Assembly (NCBI GenBank): GCA_036833635.1 | Contig: DAITPJ010000011.1 | Location: 1 to 31,855 of the forward strand | From: Terrimesophilobacter sp036833635 | GTDB taxonomy: Bacteria; Actinomycetota; Actinomycetes; Actinomycetales; Microbacteriaceae | Direction: 5' to 3' | DNA length: 31,855 bases | Shown here: positions 22,653 through 30,257 of the stretch, in pieces | Layout of the letters: each line of letters starts with the position of its first letter | Position numbering within the stretch: the stretch's first letter is position 1 | Notes under the pieces: generated by a model | Database searches by the model: none | Told to the model about the DNA's origin: nothing | What the model saw: only the letters and a program-made list of their open reading frames with translations | Translations under genes and position numbers: made by a program

Positions 22653-23723
22653 TTACCCTTCTCCTGCTGCGGCGGTCGTCTCGTGCTCCGCAGGACGTGC
22701 CCGCACGAGCACGTCGTCGCCGAGCCGCTCGACGGCCATGATCGTCAACCGTCGGGCCTCGCCGAGTGTTCCGATCCCGAGGTCGCCCATGGCCATCCGG
22801 TCTCCGCCGAGGAGCATGGGAGCGAGGTACACCAGGTACTCGTCGACAAGCCCTGCCGCGACGAACGAGCTCGCGAGCGTCGGCCCGCCCTCGACGAAGG
22901 CACGACGGATGCCGCGGGCGTACAGCCCGCGCAGGACCTCCTCGAGATCCCGGCTTCCGGTCGCGATGAGCTGCTGCGGATGGTTGTGGAGTCGCGCTCC
23001 GGCCGGTACCTCGCGCTCGCCGATGACGACGGGTACGGGCTGCGCGGCGAGCAACTCGCCTGCGGCGCCACGCGCAGTCAGGCTCGGGTCGTCAGTGAGC
23101 ACCGTTCCCGTGCCGACGAGGATCGCATCGGCCGCAGCGCGTTCACGGTGCACGTGTTCCCTGGCCGGCTCGCCGGTGATCCACTGGCTCGTGCCGTCGG
23201 ATGCCGCGGCGCGGCCGTCGAGGGTCGAGGCCCACTTGACCGTGACGTAGGGGCGGCCGAGCCGCACGGCCGTGAGCCAGGGGTGCAGGAAGTCGGCGAC
23301 GGCATCCGCGAGCACCCCGTCAGTGACGTCGACGCCCGCCTCGCGCAGCCGCGCCGCGCCGCCGGATGCCGCAGGATTCGGGTCCGAGACCGCGTAGACG
23401 ACGCGCGCGACCCCGGCCTCGATGAGTGCTTCGCTGCACGGTCCGGTGTGGCCGAGGTGGTTGCAGGGCTCGAGTGTGACGACGGCGGTCGCGCCTCGCG
23501 CACCGTCGCCGGGAAGCTTCGAGAGGGCGTCGACCTCGGCGTGGGCGGTTCCGAGGCCGCGGTGCCAGCCCTCCGCGATGATCTTGCCGGCGGCGGAGAG
23601 GATGACACAGCCGACCTGGGGGTTGGCTCCGCGGGCCGGCCCGAGCGCGGCGAGTTCGAGCGCGCGGCGCATGGCGTCGGCAATCGGGTCGCCGACTCGC
23701 TCCCTGCCCTGCCACACCGACAT
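22653..23723 (-). CDS. ribD: Bifunctional riboflavin deaminase/reductase
   Basis: A 356-aa protein from ATG 23723, which follows GAGGA by about six bases. Residues 14-130 are the zinc deaminase, with HAE at 61-63 and the PC...C cysteines C87 and C96 (EPCNHLGHTGPC). The rest is the NADPH-dependent reductase domain (VKWASTLDGRAA, FVEGGPTLASSF). Together they convert the cyclohydrolase product to the ribitylamino-uracil phosphate. The open frame reaches 23816, but those codons lie in the riboswitch. It is the first gene of the operon, directly under FMN control. Confidence 0.93.
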   Translation of the reverse strand: MSVWQGRERVGDPIADAMRRALELAALGPARGANPQVGCVILSAAGKIIAEGWHRGLGTAHAEVDALSKLPGDGARGATAVVTLEPCNHLGHTGPCSEALIEAGVARVVYAVSDPNPAASGGAARLREAGVDVTDGVLADAVADFLHPWLTAVRLGRPYVTVKWASTLDGRAAASDGTSQWITGEPAREHVHRERAAADAILVGTGTVLTDDPSLTARGAAGELLAAQPVPVVIGEREVPAGARLHNHPQQLIATGSRDLEEVLRGLYARGIRRAFVEGGPTLASSFVAAGLVDEYLVYLAPMLLGGDRMAMGDLGIGTLGEARRLTIMAVERLGDDVLVRARPAEHETTAAAGEG

Positions 23724-23734
23724 CCGGTTCCTCA

Positions 23735-23749
23735 CGTCTCCTCGAGACG
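23735..23749 (-). promoter_or_regulatory. Hairpin next to the ribD ribosome site
   Basis: CGTCTC, loop GAG on the minus strand, GAGACG: a six-pair stem just upstream of the ribD GAGGA and start codon. It may be part of the expression platform of the FMN riboswitch, controlling translation rather than termination. Confidence 0.4.
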
Positions 23750-23801
23750 GGCTCCGGGAACGCTGGCGCAACGCCCAACGCCGTGAACGCGAACGCTCAC
23801 C

Positions 23802-23946
23802 CGTGCTGCCTTCCATCCGGACTGAGAGACTCTCGCCTCATAACCGTCGGTGCCGGAGTTCCACCGGCTCAACCGTTCTCGGACTTGCCGAGCGCGGGTC
23901 GCGGACTGTCACCGCCGGTTCGGATTCTCACCGACCCCGGAGCACG
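23802..23946 (-). promoter_or_regulatory. FMN riboswitch (RFN element)
   Basis: The minus strand reads as a full RFN aptamer. It has a closing stem CGTGCT/AGCACG, then GGGGTCGGTGAGAATCCG, ACCGGCGGTGACAGTCCGCG, TGGAACTCCGGCACCGACGG and finally AGTCCGGATGG. These are the conserved loops of the FMN-binding junction. It lies about 80 bases upstream of ribD and should shut off the ribD-ribE-ribBA-ribH operon when FMN is plentiful. Confidence 0.97.
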
Positions 23947-23957
23947 TACTGCTTCAC

Positions 23958-23963
23958 AGTCTA
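23958..23963 (-). promoter_or_regulatory. -10 box of the riboflavin operon
   Basis: TAGACT on the minus strand places transcription start near 23951, just before the riboswitch closing stem at 23946. No clear -35 is seen. Confidence 0.5.
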
Positions 23964-24003
23964 CCAACGCCCATGCGCGGGGATTATTCCGTCCGCCGCG
24001 GGT

Positions 24004-24089
24004 GAACGAAAACGAAGGAGAAAGGGCGGATGCGCGCCAGAACGTGCCGGAATGGTCACCGAGGCGGCCGATCTCCTTCATTTTCGTTC
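24004..24089. repeat. Palindromic element, copy 2
   Basis: GAACGAAAACGAAGGAGA (24004-24021) pairs at 17 of 18 positions with TCTCCTTCATTTTCGTTC (24072-24089). Its right half (TGGTCA ... GATCTCCTTC ... TTTTCGTTCG) is shared with the element at 8892-8979. It lies about 30 bases past the stop of the acetyltransferase gene and upstream of the riboflavin promoter. Confidence 0.8.
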
Positions 24090-24120
24090 GAGCGTCGGCC
24101 GGCTCGCGAGGCGGAAGGGG

Positions 24121-24672
24121 TCAGGCGTCGGGCCAGCCGAGCTTCGGCGCGCGGTCGTCTGCGGCCTGGAGCACGGCCTGCCACGAATCGGGACGCGAGC
24201 CGTCGCGGCCGACGACGTTGGCGGGCTCGATCCCGATATAGCGGAACCCGGCCTTGCGCGCGACCGCGAGCGAGGCGCGATTCCCGACGACCGCCTCCCA
24301 CCGGATGCTTTCGAGCCAGCCGCTTTCGAATGCCCAGTCCGCGACGGCGGTCACCGCGCGGGGCATATGGCCGTGACCGCGATGCTCGGCACCGAGCCAG
24401 AAGCCGATCATCCCCTTGGCCTCGCGCAAGCCGACGACTCCGAGGAACTCCCCGGCAACGCGCAGCGCCCAGGTCAGTTCGCTGCCGGTCGCCCACTCTC
24501 GAGGCACGAACTCCTCCACGAAGAACTCGGCATCCGCGCGCCGGTAGGGCCACGGCAGAGTCATGAACCGCTCGAACACCGGGTCCTCGCAGTATCGGGC
24601 GATCGCGTCGACATCGGCGGTGGTCGGCTGGTCGAGCAACAGACCCTCGGCCCTCAGCGGGAACGGCTCCAC
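24121..24672 (-). CDS. GNAT-family N-acetyltransferase (RimJ/RimL type)
   Basis: A 183-aa GNAT protein with the acetyl-CoA-binding segment IGFWLGAEHRGHGHMPRAV near residues 88-106 and the downstream VVGNRASLAVARKAGFRYIG typical of RimJ/RimL-type enzymes, which acetylate protein N-termini or small amines. The substrate is unknown. GTG 24672 lies two bases after the trpS stop, so the two are cotranscribed. The palindromic element downstream probably ends the transcript. Confidence 0.85.
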   Translation of the reverse strand: MEPFPLRAEGLLLDQPTTADVDAIARYCEDPVFERFMTLPWPYRRADAEFFVEEFVPREWATGSELTWALRVAGEFLGVVGLREAKGMIGFWLGAEHRGHGHMPRAVTAVADWAFESGWLESIRWEAVVGNRASLAVARKAGFRYIGIEPANVVGRDGSRPDSWQAVLQAADDRAPKLGWPDA

Positions 24673-24674
24673 CG

Positions 24675-25682
24675 TCAGCCCCGCGGCAGGAGCCCGACCC
24701 GGTCGTAGACCTTCGCGAGCGTGACGTCGGCGATCTCGGCGGCGCGCTCCGCGTTGCCAGCGAGTACGCGGTCGAGCTCGGCGGGGTCATCGAGCAGCTC
24801 GAGCGTGCGCGCGCGGATCGGCGCGAAGGTCTCCACGACGACGTCGGCGAGGTCCTTCTTGAGGTCCCCGTAGCCGCGGCCCGCGTACTCCTCCTCGAGT
24901 GCCGGAATCGTCTTCCCGGCGAGCACCGAGTAGATCGTGAGCAGGTTCGCGATGCCGGGCTTCTCGCCGCGGTCGAAGCGCACCTCCCGCGCGTCGTCGG
25001 TCACCGCCGAGCGGATCTTCTTCGCCGTCACCGATGGCTCGTCCATCATCCAGACCACCCCGGCCTCGCTCGACGCCGACTTGCTCATCTTCGCCGTCGG
25101 CTCCTGCAGGTCGTAGATGCGCGCCGTCTCCTTCAGGATGACCGCCTCGGGCATCACGAACGTCTCGCCGAATCGCGAGTTGAAACGTCCGGCGAGGTCC
25201 CGCGTGAGCTCGACGTGCTGCCGCTGGTCGTCGCCGACCGGCACTACCTCGGCGTCATAGAGCAGGATGTCTGCCGCCATGAGCATGGGGTACGCGAAGA
25301 GGCCGACCGTCGCGCCGTCACCGCCCTGCCTCGCCGATTTGTCCTTGAACTGGGTCATCCTGCTCGCCTCGCCGAAGCCCGTGATGGTATTGAGCACCCA
25401 GGCGAGTTCCGGATGCGCGGCCACGTGCGATTGCACGAACAGTGTCGAGGTGGAAGGGTCGATTCCCGCGGCGATGTACTGGGCAGCCGTGCGGCGGGTG
25501 TTCTCGCGCAGCATGGCCGGATCCTGCGGCACCGTGAGCGCGTGCAGGTCGACGATGCAGAACACCGCGTCGTAGCTCGCCTGCAGGTCCTTCCACTGCA
25601 GGAGGGCCCCGATGTAGTTGCCGATCTGCAGGCTCTTGGCCGACGGTTGCATGCCAGAGAACAGGCGGGGCTTGGAGGTCAT
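24675..25682 (-). CDS. trpS: Tryptophan-tRNA ligase
   Basis: A 335-aa class I aminoacyl-tRNA synthetase that charges tRNA-Trp. It shows the HIGH-equivalent GNYIG at 21-25 after FSGMQPSAKSLQI, the tryptophan/ATP-site DLHALTVP and VPVGDDQRQHVELTRDLA, and KMSKS at 198-202. Length and motifs are normal. It lies 41 bases after xthA on the same strand. Confidence 0.96.
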   Translation of the reverse strand: MTSKPRLFSGMQPSAKSLQIGNYIGALLQWKDLQASYDAVFCIVDLHALTVPQDPAMLRENTRRTAAQYIAAGIDPSTSTLFVQSHVAAHPELAWVLNTITGFGEASRMTQFKDKSARQGGDGATVGLFAYPMLMAADILLYDAEVVPVGDDQRQHVELTRDLAGRFNSRFGETFVMPEAVILKETARIYDLQEPTAKMSKSASSEAGVVWMMDEPSVTAKKIRSAVTDDAREVRFDRGEKPGIANLLTIYSVLAGKTIPALEEEYAGRGYGDLKKDLADVVVETFAPIRARTLELLDDPAELDRVLAGNAERAAEIADVTLAKVYDRVGLLPRG

Positions 25683-25723
25683 GCAGCCATTCTTTCAGGT
25701 CGGAGGTCCTGGGATGTGGGGGC

Positions 25724-26566
25724 TCAGATGTCGTAGTCGACGACGACGGGGGCGTGATCGGACCAGCGCTCCTCGTACGAGGCGGCACGGTCGACGACGT
25801 AGTTCTTCACTGTCGCCGCGAGCATCGGCGTCGCGAGGTGGTAGTCGATGCGCCATCCGGTGTCGTTCGTGAACGCCTGGCCGCGCGCCGACCACCAGGT
25901 GTATGGGCCGTCGACCTCGCCCGCCCACTTGCGGCCGACATCCACCCAGCCGAACCCGGCGCCGGCGTTGTACTCATGGTCGTCTTCCGTGCCGAGGATC
26001 CGGTCGAAGTACGCGCGCTCCTCCGGCAGGAACCCTGCCGACTTCTGGTTCCCTCGCCAGTTTCGGATGTCGAGCCTGCGGTGTCCGACGTTGAGGTCGC
26101 CCACGATGACCGCGAGCGGGTTGTGTTCGCTCAGCAGGGGGATGCGCTCCTGCATGGCGTCGAGGAACCTGTACTTCTCGACCTGCTTGGGTGTTCCGGC
26201 ATCACCCGAGTTCACATAGGTGCTCACGACCGTCACGACGTTATCGCCCACCTCGTAGTCGGCCTCGAGCCACCGACCGGCGCTGTCGAAGTCGTCCGGC
26301 CCGAGCTCGACGCGGTGGATGCTCGCCCCCTGCCGATGGGAACCGGCTCGACTCGCGAGCGCGACCCCCGCGCGGCCCTTCGCGGTCGCGGGGTCGTGAA
26401 GGACGTCCCAGTCGGGACCGAGCAGCCCGACGATATCGTCGGTCGATGCTCGCACCTCCTGGAGCGCGAGGATGTCGATCCCACGCGTGTCGAGCCAGGC
26501 GCCCATACCGTGCCGGTAGGCGGCGCGGATGCCATTGACGTTGACCGAGGCGATGCGAAGCGACAT
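25724..26566 (-). CDS. xthA: Exodeoxyribonuclease III (AP endonuclease family)
   Basis: A 280-aa ExoIII/APE1-family nuclease. Motifs are SVNVNGIRAA at the N-terminus, LQEVR with the metal-binding glutamate near residue 37, STYVNSGD, VIVGDLNVGHRRLDI, GWRIDYHLAT and the C-terminal WSDHAPVVVDY with the catalytic Asp-His. It cuts DNA at abasic sites and removes blocked 3' ends in base-excision repair. It starts nine bases after the yihY-like stop. Confidence 0.93.
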   Translation of the reverse strand: MSLRIASVNVNGIRAAYRHGMGAWLDTRGIDILALQEVRASTDDIVGLLGPDWDVLHDPATAKGRAGVALASRAGSHRQGASIHRVELGPDDFDSAGRWLEADYEVGDNVVTVVSTYVNSGDAGTPKQVEKYRFLDAMQERIPLLSEHNPLAVIVGDLNVGHRRLDIRNWRGNQKSAGFLPEERAYFDRILGTEDDHEYNAGAGFGWVDVGRKWAGEVDGPYTWWSARGQAFTNDTGWRIDYHLATPMLAATVKNYVVDRAASYEERWSDHAPVVVDYDI

Positions 26567-26575
26567 GGCGCCAGC

Positions 26576-27628
26576 CTACCGATCGGCACCGTCACCCTTC
26601 GCGGGCTCACGCGGCCGCCCAGGCCGGATGCGTTTGACCAGCCGCCCGAACCACCCGCGCTGCTGCGCGGCGAGCGCGGCTTCCTCCGCCTCGCGTTTGG
26701 CGAGGGCACGGCGCTCCGCCTCCCTGCGGGCCGCAGCGATGTCTGGATCGGCGGCGATGCCGGCATCCGCCATGCCCACGGCGATCCAGCTGGCACCGAG
26801 CAGGATTATCGCGCACACGAGGTTGAACCAGATGAGCAGGCCGATGATGATCGCGAACGAGGCGAGGAGAGGGTTGCGGCTGGCCCCGCCGAGGAGCGTG
26901 CCCCCGAGCACCTTGAGAATACCGAGTGCGACGGCGACAAGGACGGAGCCGACGAGGAGCCGCCGGATCGGGATCGTGAGGCCGGAGAGCACCCGGTAGA
27001 GCATGCCGACGGCGACCGTGTCGAGCATGAGCATGAGGCCGAGCCCGATGGCGCGACCGGTCATCGTGGCCAGGATCGAATCCTCGCCGATCCCGAGCCA
27101 GTCGAACGTGACCCCGAGAGCCTGGGTGCTGAAGACCGAGAGCGCAGCCGAGACGATGAGCGCGAGGCCGAAGCCGATGGCGAGGCCGAGGTCCTTCAGC
27201 TTGAGAAGGAAGAAGTTGAGCTGCTCGCCGGGCAGGTCGAAGAGCGCCCTGACCGCCTCCCGCGTCGAGGAGAGCCACCCGAGCGCGGTGAACAGGAGCC
27301 CGACGGCGGCGATGGCGCCCGTCCAGCCGAGGATCTCGGCCTGCATGAGCTGGTCAGGGTCGACGATGCCGTCCGAACCGCGCCAGGCGAGCAACCCGGG
27401 TACGGACCGGGCGATCGTGTCGAAGAATGCCGCGCTGAGCGCGAGGTTGCTGCGCAGGAAGAGGCCGAACACGGCGAAGCCGACCCAAATGGCGGCGAAC
27501 ACCGCGAAGAGCGCCTGGTAGGAAAGACCGCCCGCGAGCAGGAACCCGCGGCGTTCCGAGAAGTGTCGGAACACCCTGGCCGGCTTGAGTGCGAGAACCC
27601 AGGCGATGGCCTTCCTGATCGAGGACAC
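26576..27628 (-). CDS. YihY/YhjD family inner-membrane protein
   Basis: A 350-aa protein with about six membrane segments between residues 30 and 285 and the family pattern GGLSYQALFAVFAAIW at 33-48. A cytoplasmic charged helix at about 293-330 (ARREAERRALAKREAEEAAL) is probably a coiled coil. The family was once called ribonuclease BN, but that label is obsolete; YhjD-like members have been linked to lipid or envelope functions. It is the first gene of a minus-strand run with xthA, trpS and the GNAT gene. Confidence 0.85.
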   Translation of the reverse strand: MSSIRKAIAWVLALKPARVFRHFSERRGFLLAGGLSYQALFAVFAAIWVGFAVFGLFLRSNLALSAAFFDTIARSVPGLLAWRGSDGIVDPDQLMQAEILGWTGAIAAVGLLFTALGWLSSTREAVRALFDLPGEQLNFFLLKLKDLGLAIGFGLALIVSAALSVFSTQALGVTFDWLGIGEDSILATMTGRAIGLGLMLMLDTVAVGMLYRVLSGLTIPIRRLLVGSVLVAVALGILKVLGGTLLGGASRNPLLASFAIIIGLLIWFNLVCAIILLGASWIAVGMADAGIAADPDIAAARREAERRALAKREAEEAALAAQQRGWFGRLVKRIRPGRPREPAKGDGADR

Positions 27629-27807
27629 GGCCAGAGACTATCGAGGAATGCTGGCAACTTCATGCTCCAGGTTCGCGACGGCGTCAGCACCCCCGCGTGA
27701 CGCCGCGGTAGACAGAGGGGTCTGGTCAGATCGGGCGAAAGGAGTCATACTGGAACCGGATCGCGGTATACCGGTGAGGGTCCGCATCCTGACGTGCGGG
27801 GGTACGT

Positions 27808-29325
27808 ATGGACCAGCCAGATCCGGTGGGGGTGGAGATCTCCGACGAGGATCTCATCCATCGCGCGCGCGAAGGTGATCGCGATGCGTTCGCGGAGTTG
27901 TGGAAACGACACGCGAATGCCGGCATCACGGTCGCGAGGCGCTTCACCTCGAGTCTCGACTCCGAGGATCTCGTGGCAGAGGCCTACGCGCGGATCTACC
28001 GGAGGGTGCTCGACGGCGGCGGCCCGGATGGGGCGTTCCGCCCGTACCTCTACACGACCATCAGGAACCTCGCGAGCCGTTGGGGCCGCGACCGCGATGA
28101 CATCCAGATCGAGGACATCGAGGATCTCCGCGACGACAGTATCCCCGACGACCCCTCGACCGTCGCCCTTGACGCACGCATGACGGCGACCGCGTTCCGC
28201 AGTCTTCCCGAGCGCTGGCAGGCGGTGCTCTGGTACACCGAGGTCGAGGGGATGACGCCGCAGGAGGTCGCCCCGATCCTCGGGCTCACGGCCAACAGCG
28301 TTGCGGCGCTCGCCTACCGCGCCAGGGAGGGACTGCGCACGGCATGGCTCCAGGCGCACGTCTCCGAACCGGGCACGACGCTCGACTGCAAGTGGGTCAT
28401 CAGCCGGCTCGGCGAGCACGCGCGCCGAAGCCTGACGGAACGCGAGGCGATGCGATTCGAGACCCACCTCGCGTCCTGCGAGAAGTGCGGCTCCGTCGCC
28501 CTCGAAGTAGAGGAGGTCGGCTCGAGCCTCGCCGTCGTCCTGCTTCCGCTGCTGCTCGGCGTGACGGCCGGCGGCTCACTGCTCGCCTCCCTCCTGCCCG
28601 GTGCGGCCGGCGCAGCCCATGCCGCGTCGGCGATGACGATTCCGGATGTCCCGGCCGTCTTCGAGACGATCGGCGCTGCCGCTGCTCCAGCGGCCGCCGC
28701 GGCAGCCGCAGCAGGATCGGCCTCGCTCTCCGCCCCGGTGCTCGCGGGCGCCCTCGCGGTGACGATCGCCCTCGGAGGCGGCGTTGCTGTCGTACTGCAG
28801 CCGGCTGCGGACGCCGCAACGCAGCCTGGCCCGGCCGCATCCGCTGAAGGCAACGCCGGCTCTGCCGACTCGACGGGATCCGGCGCAGGCCGGGCGGAAG
28901 GGGACGGCACCCCGTCGGACTCTCCGGGCGGCGTCCTGCCAGGGATCCTCATCGACTCAGATCCGGTCGCGGATCTTCTCGGTGGCCTCGCCGACCCCGT
29001 CGGCACGATCATCCCGAATCTTCCGATCGGTCCCGCCCCGGAGCACAGGGCACCGGAGGGAGTCGTCGGCGCACTCCTCGACCTGGACCTCAGGGGCACC
29101 GGAATGCCGGGGGCCACGGTGTCGGCGCAGGTCGCCGGCAAGCTCTATTCGACGGTCGTCGCCGCGAATGGCACCTGGGCCATCCGCATCACGGCGCTCC
29201 CAGAGGGCGCCGGCCCGATCACGCTCACGCAGCGCCTCACGATTCTCGGAGTCTCCCTTCCCATCGACATCCCGCTCGCGCTGCTCTCCGACACCCTGGG
29301 CGTCACGGTCGAGCTCCTCAACTGA
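27808..29325 (+). CDS. ECF-type sigma factor fused to anti-sigma-like and membrane segments
   Basis: A 505-aa protein. Residues 12-95 are sigma region 2 (DRDAFAELWKRH, DLVAEAYARIYRRV, FRPYLYTTIRNLASRW). Residues 125-182 are region 4 (LPERWQAVLWYTEVEGMTPQEVAPILGLTANSVAALAYRARE). Residues 190-232 carry a zinc anti-sigma pattern (C194, then H220-x3-C224-x2-C227). Hydrophobic segments follow at about 240-265 and 308-331, separated by an alanine-rich run. A Gly/Ser/Asp-rich stretch (335-375) leads to a beta-rich domain at about 415-505. The layout suggests a membrane-tethered sigma factor sensing an envelope signal. Two membrane spans would return the C-terminus to the cytoplasm, so topology is uncertain. 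ATG 27808 lacks a strong ribosome site. Confidence 0.85.
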   Translation: MDQPDPVGVEISDEDLIHRAREGDRDAFAELWKRHANAGITVARRFTSSLDSEDLVAEAYARIYRRVLDGGGPDGAFRPYLYTTIRNLASRWGRDRDDIQIEDIEDLRDDSIPDDPSTVALDARMTATAFRSLPERWQAVLWYTEVEGMTPQEVAPILGLTANSVAALAYRAREGLRTAWLQAHVSEPGTTLDCKWVISRLGEHARRSLTEREAMRFETHLASCEKCGSVALEVEEVGSSLAVVLLPLLLGVTAGGSLLASLLPGAAGAAHAASAMTIPDVPAVFETIGAAAAPAAAAAAAAGSASLSAPVLAGALAVTIALGGGVAVVLQPAADAATQPGPAASAEGNAGSADSTGSGAGRAEGDGTPSDSPGGVLPGILIDSDPVADLLGGLADPVGTIIPNLPIGPAPEHRAPEGVVGALLDLDLRGTGMPGATVSAQVAGKLYSTVVAANGTWAIRITALPEGAGPITLTQRLTILGVSLPIDIPLALLSDTLGVTVELLN

Positions 29326-29416
29326 CCTGGCCGAAAAAAAAGTCTCGGGTTTTCGCGTCATGGATCGCGCGGCGCGGGGTCTCTTCCAGTACGAGGGAAC
29401 TCCCCAGGGGGAGACG

Positions 29417-29449
29417 ACGCCGGCGGCCTTTCGGGTGGGTCGCCGGCGT
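29417..29449. terminator. Strong GC hairpin between convergent genes
   Basis: ACGCCGGCG (29417-29425) pairs with CGCCGGCGT (29441-29449), followed by TCTTCC. It lies between the sigma factor and sdhB stop codons and could serve both. Nearby, after the sigma stop, A8 (29334-29341) and TTTTCG (29350-29355) form a weaker A/T stem. The rest of 29326-29492 shows nothing else. Confidence 0.65.
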
Positions 29450-29492
29450 TCTTCCTGCGTCGCCGGCGGGCGGCGCAGGCGCGAGAGCCGGG

Positions 29493-30257
29493 TCAGGCCT
29501 TGCCGCGCAGGATCGCCTGCTTGACCTCGGCGATCGCCTGCGTGACCTGGATGCCACGTGGGCAGGCGTCCGTGCAGTTGAAGGTCGTGCGGCAGCGCCA
29601 GACGCCCTCCTGGTCGTTGAGGATGTCCATGCGAACCTGGGAGCCCTCGTCGCGCGAGTCGAAGATGAAGCGGTGCGCGTTGACGATGGCCGCCGGGCCG
29701 AAGTACTGCCCGTCGGTCCAGAAGACGGGGCAGCTCGAGGTGCACGCTGCACAGAGGATGCACTTGGTCGTGTCGTCGAAGCGCGCTCGCTGTTCGGGGC
29801 TCTGCAGGCGCTCCTTGCCATCCTTGGGTTTCGTCGAGGCCATGAGGAACGGCTGCACCTCGCGGAAGCTGTCGAAGAACGGCTCCATGTCGACGATGAG
29901 GTCCTTCTCGAGCGGCAGGCCCTTGAGCGCCTCGACGTAGATCGGCTGCGTGACGTCGAGATCCTTGAGGAGGGTCTTGCAGGCGAGCCGGTTGCGCCCG
30001 TTGATGCGCATCGCGTCAGAGCCGCACACGCCGTGCGCGCACGAGCGGCGGAAGGCGAGCGACCCGTCGATCTCCCACTTGATCTTGTGGAGAGCATCCA
30101 GCACCCGGTCGGTCGCGTGCATCTCGAGGTCGTAGTCGACCCAGCGCGGTTCGGCATCCACTTCGGGGTCGAATCGTCGCACGATCATCGTCACGGTGAA
30201 GGTCGGAACGACCTCGTGGGCGAGCGGACCGTTCTTCTCGAGAACCTCGGATGCCAT
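29493..30257 (-). CDS. sdhB: Succinate dehydrogenase iron-sulfur subunit
   Basis: A 254-aa subunit of respiratory complex II, on the inner face of the membrane. Cysteine clusters are in order: CAHGVCGSDAM...LAC for the [2Fe-2S] centre, CILCAACTSSCP for the [4Fe-4S] centre, and CRTTFNCTDACPRGI for the [3Fe-4S] centre. It passes electrons from SdhA to the quinone site. ATG 30257 overlaps the sdhA stop by one base (TGATG). No sdhC or sdhD follows; they probably lie upstream of sdhA, beyond the window. Confidence 0.96.
   Translation of the reverse strand: MASEVLEKNGPLAHEVVPTFTVTMIVRRFDPEVDAEPRWVDYDLEMHATDRVLDALHKIKWEIDGSLAFRRSCAHGVCGSDAMRINGRNRLACKTLLKDLDVTQPIYVEALKGLPLEKDLIVDMEPFFDSFREVQPFLMASTKPKDGKERLQSPEQRARFDDTTKCILCAACTSSCPVFWTDGQYFGPAAIVNAHRFIFDSRDEGSQVRMDILNDQEGVWRCRTTFNCTDACPRGIQVTQAIAEVKQAILRGKA

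Noticed and set aside
22653..23816. ribD start at 23816
   Set aside because: That ATG is part of the conserved GGATGG of the FMN riboswitch; ATG 23723 has a good ribosome site.
25754..27700. 648-codon plus-strand open frame opposite xthA and the yihY-like gene
   Set aside because: Low-complexity Glu/Arg/Asp composition mirrors the antisense of two well-supported genes.
27752..27757. GGAACC as an ECF autoregulatory -35 box for the sigma gene
   Set aside because: No matching CGTC-type -10 is found at the right distance, so I do not call it a promoter.
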